Part shown: positions 52,201-60,236 of the stretch, one piece after another | Numbering within the stretch: the stretch's first letter is position 1 | How the letters are laid out: each line of letters begins with the position of its first letter | Assembly: GCA_944470555.2 (NCBI GenBank) | Contig: OX104132.1 | Span: 6,705,755-6,769,754, forward strand | Direction of reading: 5' to 3' | Source of the DNA: Heterobilharzia americana | Lineage: Eukaryota > Platyhelminthes > Trematoda > Strigeidida > Schistosomatidae | Length of the DNA stretch: 64,000 nucleotides | The notes under the pieces: model-generated | Database searches by the model: none | Told to the model about the DNA's origin: nothing | The model's input: only the letters and a program-made list of their open reading frames with translations | Translations under genes and position numbers: made by a program

Positions 52201-55200
52201 CCCCAGCTAGTGATGTTGTTCCCACTGAGACTCGGACCCAATAATCGTCGCTTCAAACACCAAAGGGTTATTCACTGCGACATGAGTGCAACGGGTATCA
52301 GTTGTTTATTGATACCTTTAATTTCCTGCTACTATACTGAGTCGAATTGTATGACCTCTTCTGTCAGATGGGGTCCTGTGCGTGGTGATTGTATGCAATT
52401 CGTGTTGGTATACGTGTGATTCTCCGTTGTTATACTTCATGACGCTTTGGTGTTTGAAGCGATGGGTACTTGGTCCGAGTCTCAGTGGGAACGACGTCAT
52501 TCAGTAGGGTGCAGGTACATCTAACCGACGAATGTATCCCAAACAGGACGAAACATGCGTTCACGATTCCATTACTATCCATCAAATTGACTACAAGTTA
52601 TGTTTTTATTTACATGAATTCATGGTAGAAGTTCATTATGTTCGCCAAACACGTTGTTTCGCTGTCGACTTTGTTGTTTTAAACCATCTTTTACTTTACA
52701 AACATATCGACACTCTATATACACACACACAGTAATTATGTTGAACGATAGGATTTACAGGTTGATATTTATGCTTAAGGGGGCGGGAGCATATGGTTAT
52801 ACTCAATAATCCTGACCACTGACTGATTTTATGAATTAAATGCAATAGTATTCAGTTTATTGACATTGCTTCTAATGATATACGCTGTTTATTTTCTGAC
52901 CATCGTTTTATGGCCAATTAGTAGATTCATTCTCTGTGTAATAAGTCCAAAATATATTTCATGTTGTATTTCAGTGTTGTATAATGTATCGTTAACCTAA
53001 TTTGTGATTGTTTTCTCTTCATTCTCTACAAAATATCATTTAGAACAAGCGCGTAGAGATGATATGGAATCACTTGGCTATGTATTAATGTATTTCTTAC
53101 GTGGTAGTCTTCCATGGCAAGGTTTAAAAGCTGGTACTAAACGACAAAAGTATGAACGTATCAGTGAGAAAAAGATGCAGACACCTGTAGAAGTTTTATG
53201 TGAAGGTTATCCAGGTAGGTGAATATAATTACGTTTTTGTCTCTGGATAATAAACTCGAGTTTCTCTGATGTCTTTTAGGTGTTTTGAAGATTGAATTTA
53301 AATCCAGTTTAATAACTAATCTGTAGTGTTCGGCACAGAACTCTCCTTGTGTACACAACAGTAAACAACAACAAAAATTATCGCTGGTTCGAATTCCACA
53401 GCGGCCGTAATTTTCATATCATTTTCAGTCATCATGCAGCATCAAAACTAGTCTGCTAAGTCACGGTTATCTCACTCAGATATTCAAATTAATAATCAAT
53501 ATGATGCTCCACCTCTCTAATTAAGGTAGATTTAGATGAGAAGTCCTGACTGGGGAGCCAGTATGAGTATGATCAAGCAATAGTAATGCACTACAAGTTC
53601 ACATGGTAGTCAAGCGAAGTCCTTGATGACTGAAGTGAAATGAAAATCTGGTGAGGAGTCAGGTCTCGTAGCCCAGTTGGTTGAAGCACTGGACTGGAAA
53701 CCTCGCGGTTGATGGTTTGAATCCCACCTCGGGCGTTATTTTCATCTCACCTTCGATCATCACCCAATATCAATACTAGTCTGCTAAACCACGACCATCT
53801 CAGATGGTCCAAATGATAACATTTCTAAATCGATATTCTGATTATATTAGAACGAGAAAATCACTTTCTTTAAACGTACGAAAGCCGTAAGTTGTCGTAG
53901 TGATGAAATTAGATACGGGAAATCTCAGTTATCTTATCAGATGAACACTCACAAGAGTGATTGTCTACCTGGTTAGTAATCCTTCGATTATTATAATATT
54001 ATTATTATTAGTCCCTTGGGTTCCTAGTGGAACATAGGGCTTCAGTAGCACGTCTCCAGTGACCTCTGTTCTCTGAGATCTTTTGAACCTGGTTTCACGA
54101 CAGCTCACAAGCTCTCATTTCTTCCTCACACGACCTCCTCCATGTCACCCTCGGACGTCCAACTCGTCGCTTCCCATGGGGATTCCACTTGAGGGCCTGA
54201 CGTGTGATGTCCCCAGGCGGCCTTCTCAGTGCATGCCCAATCCATCTCCACTTTCTTCCAGTGCATATTTGTTGGGCGATAGGTTCTTTGGTCGGTTCGT
54301 TCCCAGAGTTCCTTGTTACTTATTCTTTCTGGCCATCTGATCTTCAGTAACGAGCCAGCGTAGGCAGTTGTTGATGAATGTCCGTAGTTTGTTGGAAATC
54401 CCTTACGTAACGCGCCAAGTTTCTCAACCATATAGAAGCACTGACTTGACGTTGGTGTTGAAAATCCGGATGTTATTGACGCTTTATGCTGAGTGCAGAA
54501 GATCTCCACACTGGTTTCAGGCTAATGAACGCCAATCTTGCTTTTCCGACTCTGACATCCTCATCTGTCCCGCCTGTAGTTGAAACAGTGCATCCTAGAT
54601 AGGTGAAGGAAGTTACTTCCTTTAAGTTTCTCCCGTCAATTGTGATGGTGACTGGAGTTTGTTGTTGGTGGTGGTGGTGGTGGTGCGGTATCTTCATCAC
54701 CTCTGTCTTCTCTATATTCACTTGAAGCTCCGTCTTCGCTGCCTCTTCTGTCAACTTGTTAGTTTTCGCCTGTAGATCTTCAAGTTTGTGTGACATCAGA
54801 CACAAGTCATCGGCGAAATCCAGATCTTCTAGGTTCTTTTCCGCAGTCCAGCCAGCGTATCCCCCTCTTCTCGCTCCCCACTGTTTGCTGTGTGATCCAG
54901 TCAACTCGACCACAATCAGGAATATCATGGGGGATAGTAGGCAACCTTGTTTCACTCCTGTCTTCACTTCAAAAGCATCACTGAGCTGAGCTTCCATTGT
55001 GATTTACTTAGCATGTGGCATCTTCATATAGTTGTTGAATGAGGCGGATAAAGGTTTGCGGTACTCCGTAGTAATGAAGCAGTTTCCAAATTACCTCTCG
55101 GTCGATGCTGTCAAAGGCCTCAAAGTTGAGGTAGAGAGCTGATTGCCATTCTATGCTCTGTTCTATGATGATGCGCAGTGTAGCGTTGCAATTTGGTCAG

Positions 55201-58200
55201 CACATGATTTGTACTTCCTTAATCCAGCCTGCCTGTTACGGTCGTAGTTTTGAATCCAGTGCATCCTTAAGCCTCTTCAGGATGATGCGGCTTAATATTT
55301 TGCTTGCTCTGGGTGGACGGGAGAGTGATTCCGCACCAGTTCTTGCAAACACTGAGGTCTCCCTTCTTCGGATTTTTGACAAGGTAACCCTTCTTCCAAT
55401 CGCCCGGTACCTTCTCTTCCTTCCAAACCTTCTGCAATAGTGGTGTGGGCGTGTCTGCTGTTGTCTCTGCGTCCGTTTTCAGTGCTTCTGGCGGGACTTC
55501 ATTTGGTCCTGCTGGTTTCCCACATTTCAGTAGTTCTATAGCGCTCAGGACTTCATTTTTGTTGGAGGATTTATGTTTACTTGTAGTTCAGCGGCTGCAG
55601 GTGGTAGTTCTGGACGAAGTGCAGGTGGTGGTCGATTCAAGAGCTTCTTGAAGTGGTCGGCCCATTGTTTCCTTTGTTTCTCTTCTTTCGTAATTAAATT
55701 TCCGTCATCACTTTTTATTGGCTTCGTCTGCGTTGATATCTTCCCAGATAGTAACCCGGTTATTTGATACAATGTTATCAGGTCTCTACTACCAGCAGCA
55801 GCCTGTTCTGCTTCACTTGCCAGTGTTTCATAGAAGTGTCTTTTGTCTTTGCGTGCACTCTTCTTCACTTCTTTGTCCAGTGTAGTGTTCTATACATTGT
55901 ACTCAGATCCTCTTCTCGCCGTTCATCCTTGCACTGCATTGGTTTATCTTCTGCTTCACCATCCTCCTCTCCCTGCTCTATCAGCTTCCATGTGTCCATC
56001 GAGATCCATTCCTTATCTTCTTTCTTCTTCCTTCCTAATAGGGTTATGCAGGTTTCTTTCCACATCTCTTTCAAAGACTTCCAGTGTTCTTCCACACAGG
56101 TTTCTTTGGGGATGTTCCTCGATATCTCCCATTTTGTCTTGATGGCTGAAGTGAAGATCTCCTCTGTAGTTTCATCCTTCCGTTTCCGAGTGTTGTACTT
56201 GAACTGTGGTCTATCACCAGCTTCCTTGAAGGCTCTCAACCTGATTTTGAAGGTAGGTTCCTTGCACTAGATAGTGAGTGGTGTGAACCTACATCTGCTC
56301 CTCTTCTTGACCTTGTGTCAAGTAGACTGCTTCTCCATTTTCTTGAGATTGAGATAAAGTCGATTTGATTTTTAGTGTGTCCTGGTGTCTGGTGAAATCC
56401 ATGTCGCTTTGTGGATATCCTTGTGCTTGAACACACTGCCTCCAATCACCAAATCGTTGAATGCACAGAATTCTGCAAGCAATTCTCCATTCTCGTTCAT
56501 TTCACCTAGCGCTTCTCGACCCATGGTTAGTTATCTTCCTGTGTTGTCCACTCCCAGTTTGACATTCATGTCGCCCATTAGAATTTTGATATCGCCAATT
56601 GATATCTTGTCCAGTGTTGATTGCAGTTGTCTGTAGAATTCCTCCTTCTTCTCTTCATCTGCATTATTTGTAGGTGCATAGCATTGTATGATTGTGACCT
56701 TCCGTCCTTTTGAGTTGAACCTCGCTGTCATGATCGTGGAGGAGATTGGTTCTCACTGCATGAGAGACAGCCTTCGATGCTGTTGGGAACATCATGATAG
56801 CCACTCAAAAACTCAGTGTGCTGGTGGTTGTTGTCTGGGTGACAATATTGGAGTAGATTATTGACTCCTCTCCAGTTAACAGCTTGCAGAGTTCCCTTCC
56901 ATTCCATCTGCTTTCGTAGATTCCTAGCACTTCCATGCCATACCTTCTCATGTCTTTTGGAATCTGAGCAGCCTTGGTAGGTTCATACGTGGTGTGGACA
57001 TTCTATGTCCCCACGTTTACTTTCGCTTTCATCGAGAGAAGACATATCGGCCAATTGGCTTCCTGAAGGCTTTAACCGACTGGCGTCATTTCACCTCTCC
57101 GATTCCAACGAGGAATAATTTTGTTTTCATTTTTATATTTGAATAAACATTAGAAATGCGTTCGATAGCGCTACACATTTCACTATTTTAGTTTGGTCAT
57201 AACAGTAGTGAAGATAGACACTTTGCACATGTGACATTATCCCTCCAAATATTTGACACTTCAGACCTTGGATCATACGTATATATGCTTCGATACATTG
57301 GATTCAAATCATATCTCAATAAATCAAAATGATTCCGCTTGTCAAGTACTGATTTGTTCATCGAAGTCTTCATTCATCAGTCTATACGATGAATACACAG
57401 ACTAAAATGTGGAAGCATGATAACGTTTATTAGACTGAGTGCATATAACTTAATAACCACCTGCGTTCTAGTACGTTAAACAATGAGCGTCTATGCCACA
57501 AACTGTCTTACAACTACAACAGGCTTCGAGCCATACTCTTATCTATGCGAAGTTAGTTACGTAGACTATGAAGACACTATTCTATGTTGATGAATCTTTC
57601 TGAAAATAATTTCGCTTACTACTTCACTGATTTCTCAAGTTTAGATTGATAATAATGTTGTGTAGAAAGACAATGAAAGCTTCACAATGAAACCATGCAG
57701 CTCAGAGAAAACAACACACTTTCAAAATTATTCCTTCTGAGCTACAAATATTCTTCATCGTGTGAACATCTGTGATCTTTGATTGAAGTGTCCCATTTTC
57801 ACATCACTCTAAAAATGTTTTACCACGATTAATCTACTATTTACATTTTTATTTGCTATTTTGTTTTTCTATCTCCTTTTTATTCATATAGCTGAAATGG
57901 CTGTCTATTTAAATTACTGTCGCGGAATGCGTTTTGACAGTCAACCAGATTATTCATATTTGAGAAATTTATTCCGTAGTTTATTTCATCGTGAAGGATT
58001 TACTTATGATTGTATTTTTGATTGGAATTTATTGAAATTTTCTGGAAATGATCCAAATTTAACAACCAACAGCACTCCAGCCATTATGAACAGTAATAAT
58101 AGCAATGATCCTTTGGTTACAAATCAGCAACAACAACAAACTGTTCAGTCATCTCGAAGAGCTCATCATCATGAAGAGAAAGTCAAGTGTATGTGTCTTA

Positions 58201-60163
58201 TTCATTGGTGATTGATATTGTGTAATAATATTTGTACATATGTAAGATAGTATTCATCACGAACAGACATCATTTAGGGAACCATGAATACTACTTTAAT
58301 ATTAAAATTCAAATGGACCTGAAACTGCATTACTCTTTATAGTGCTCACTAGTGACATACTTCGAGATAGATATCTCGAAGTTCTAATGAGAAGCTGTAA
58401 CCTATTGGGTCAACCAGTCGGAAGTGAAGTTCCAACTTAACACCTTAGTGAATAGTCGCACTGTATCGCAAATTGACAGAAGCAGGAAACTGGGGTTTAT
58501 TGAACTTCGACCTAAATGGCCGAATCGTTAACATGTTTGTCATGAAATTGGAAAGTCCTAAGTTCAGACCTCGACAGGGTTGTAGTGGCGTACTGTCGAG
58601 GAGTCCTATACTGGGAATAAGCGCATAATTGACTACTGAATTACTAAAACGTAAGGTCAACTGTATCTGATTTGACTAGAATACTTCCTTTTCCTTATTA
58701 TTCGGTGAACGAAATATCTAATTTGTGGAGAATAACTTGGCTTTTAAAGAGTTATACTTCATTTAGTATTCTTTACCGTCTTGATTTGATGACTTAACAT
58801 ATATCATTAGAAATTGGTTTATTGAATCACAACCTTCTTATGTGTAGATCTCCCTGTTAATAAATTATTCAGTTGTCTGTAGGTTTCCATTCTATAAGAT
58901 TGATCGTAATCACCTTTTTAGGCAAATACTTACTTCACTGTTTCTCGAGTGAACTGTCTATCGTCTTCATATAACTGTACTGTTCATTAGATATTGGAGA
59001 CTGTGGATGGACTCCTATAGAGTATGATTTTCGCGCTAAATGACATTCTATAACTGGTATTGCTATTGGTTTCGTAGTAAGGCGACCACAAATTACTCGT
59101 TGATGAGAGTTTTCGACACTAGTTGTATGATTATCCAGCTGTTCAATAAGTTTCTAGTATTACCGATTGCTATAAGTTATCCAATTTAATCGGAATCCAT
59201 GTTGACACCCTACTGAGAAAACTTAACGTAAAACGTTTGAAATGACGTGACTTTTGCACAGGATTCTTATGGCTGGCTAAGCTTGATGCTGATTGGTTTC
59301 AGCGTAGTACATTGACTGATGCCAGACCATCACAACGTGGAATCGTTGATAGAAGAATATTGGTTCTAGCTAACCCATTTCAAAATGGTACAAAAGGGGG
59401 AAATTAACAGAAATTGGGAGGTATTGACATAAACAAGAGGGATATGATAGAAGAAAAAAAGCGAAGAAGTAATAATAATTAATAAGAGACAGACAAGATC
59501 AACATGGCACCAGACATCACTGGTTCAAGTTACTACACCTCATATCAGCACATTAGGGCAGATATATAAAGAAACAGAGAAGAGGGAGTCAATAGTTGTT
59601 GCATATAAGTACAAGTTCGAGTTGCCACACTTAACCGTAGTATACAAAAAGCAGGTGGGATAGAAAAAGACAGATTAAAGTAGACAATGTTGTGTTAGAG
59701 AATAAACAACTTGAAAATAAAAAGTAGTGCAAGTATTCAAGCTTTAAAAGATGTCAGAGAGTGGATACATCAGCGCCATTATGACCGATTTTCATCTATT
59801 TCGCCAAGAGTCCTCAAGTAATGACTCCTATCGTCTCAGGGACCTCAACCTGGTAGTCTACATCTCCCCCCTCACAGTTCAAGCCAGCAGTCAGGGACTT
59901 TACCAACTGCTATCACGTCTTGGTCTCGCCATAATGAACCCTATCCCAACCTAATCCAACTTGTCCTAGAATTGCAAGTCGAAGTTGGCAGTGGGTTACC
60001 ATGGGCATATCCAAGCCATCTAAGTCGACTAAGGTTCACAACCTCATCAATTGACTTACCTATCTTGCTTAGTACTCGCGTGACCTCAACGCTGCTCACA
60101 CGGTGATTCCACCACATGCGAACAATATTATGAAGATACTTTCGATCGAAACTGTATAACGAC

Positions 60164-60236
<73 letters not shown>

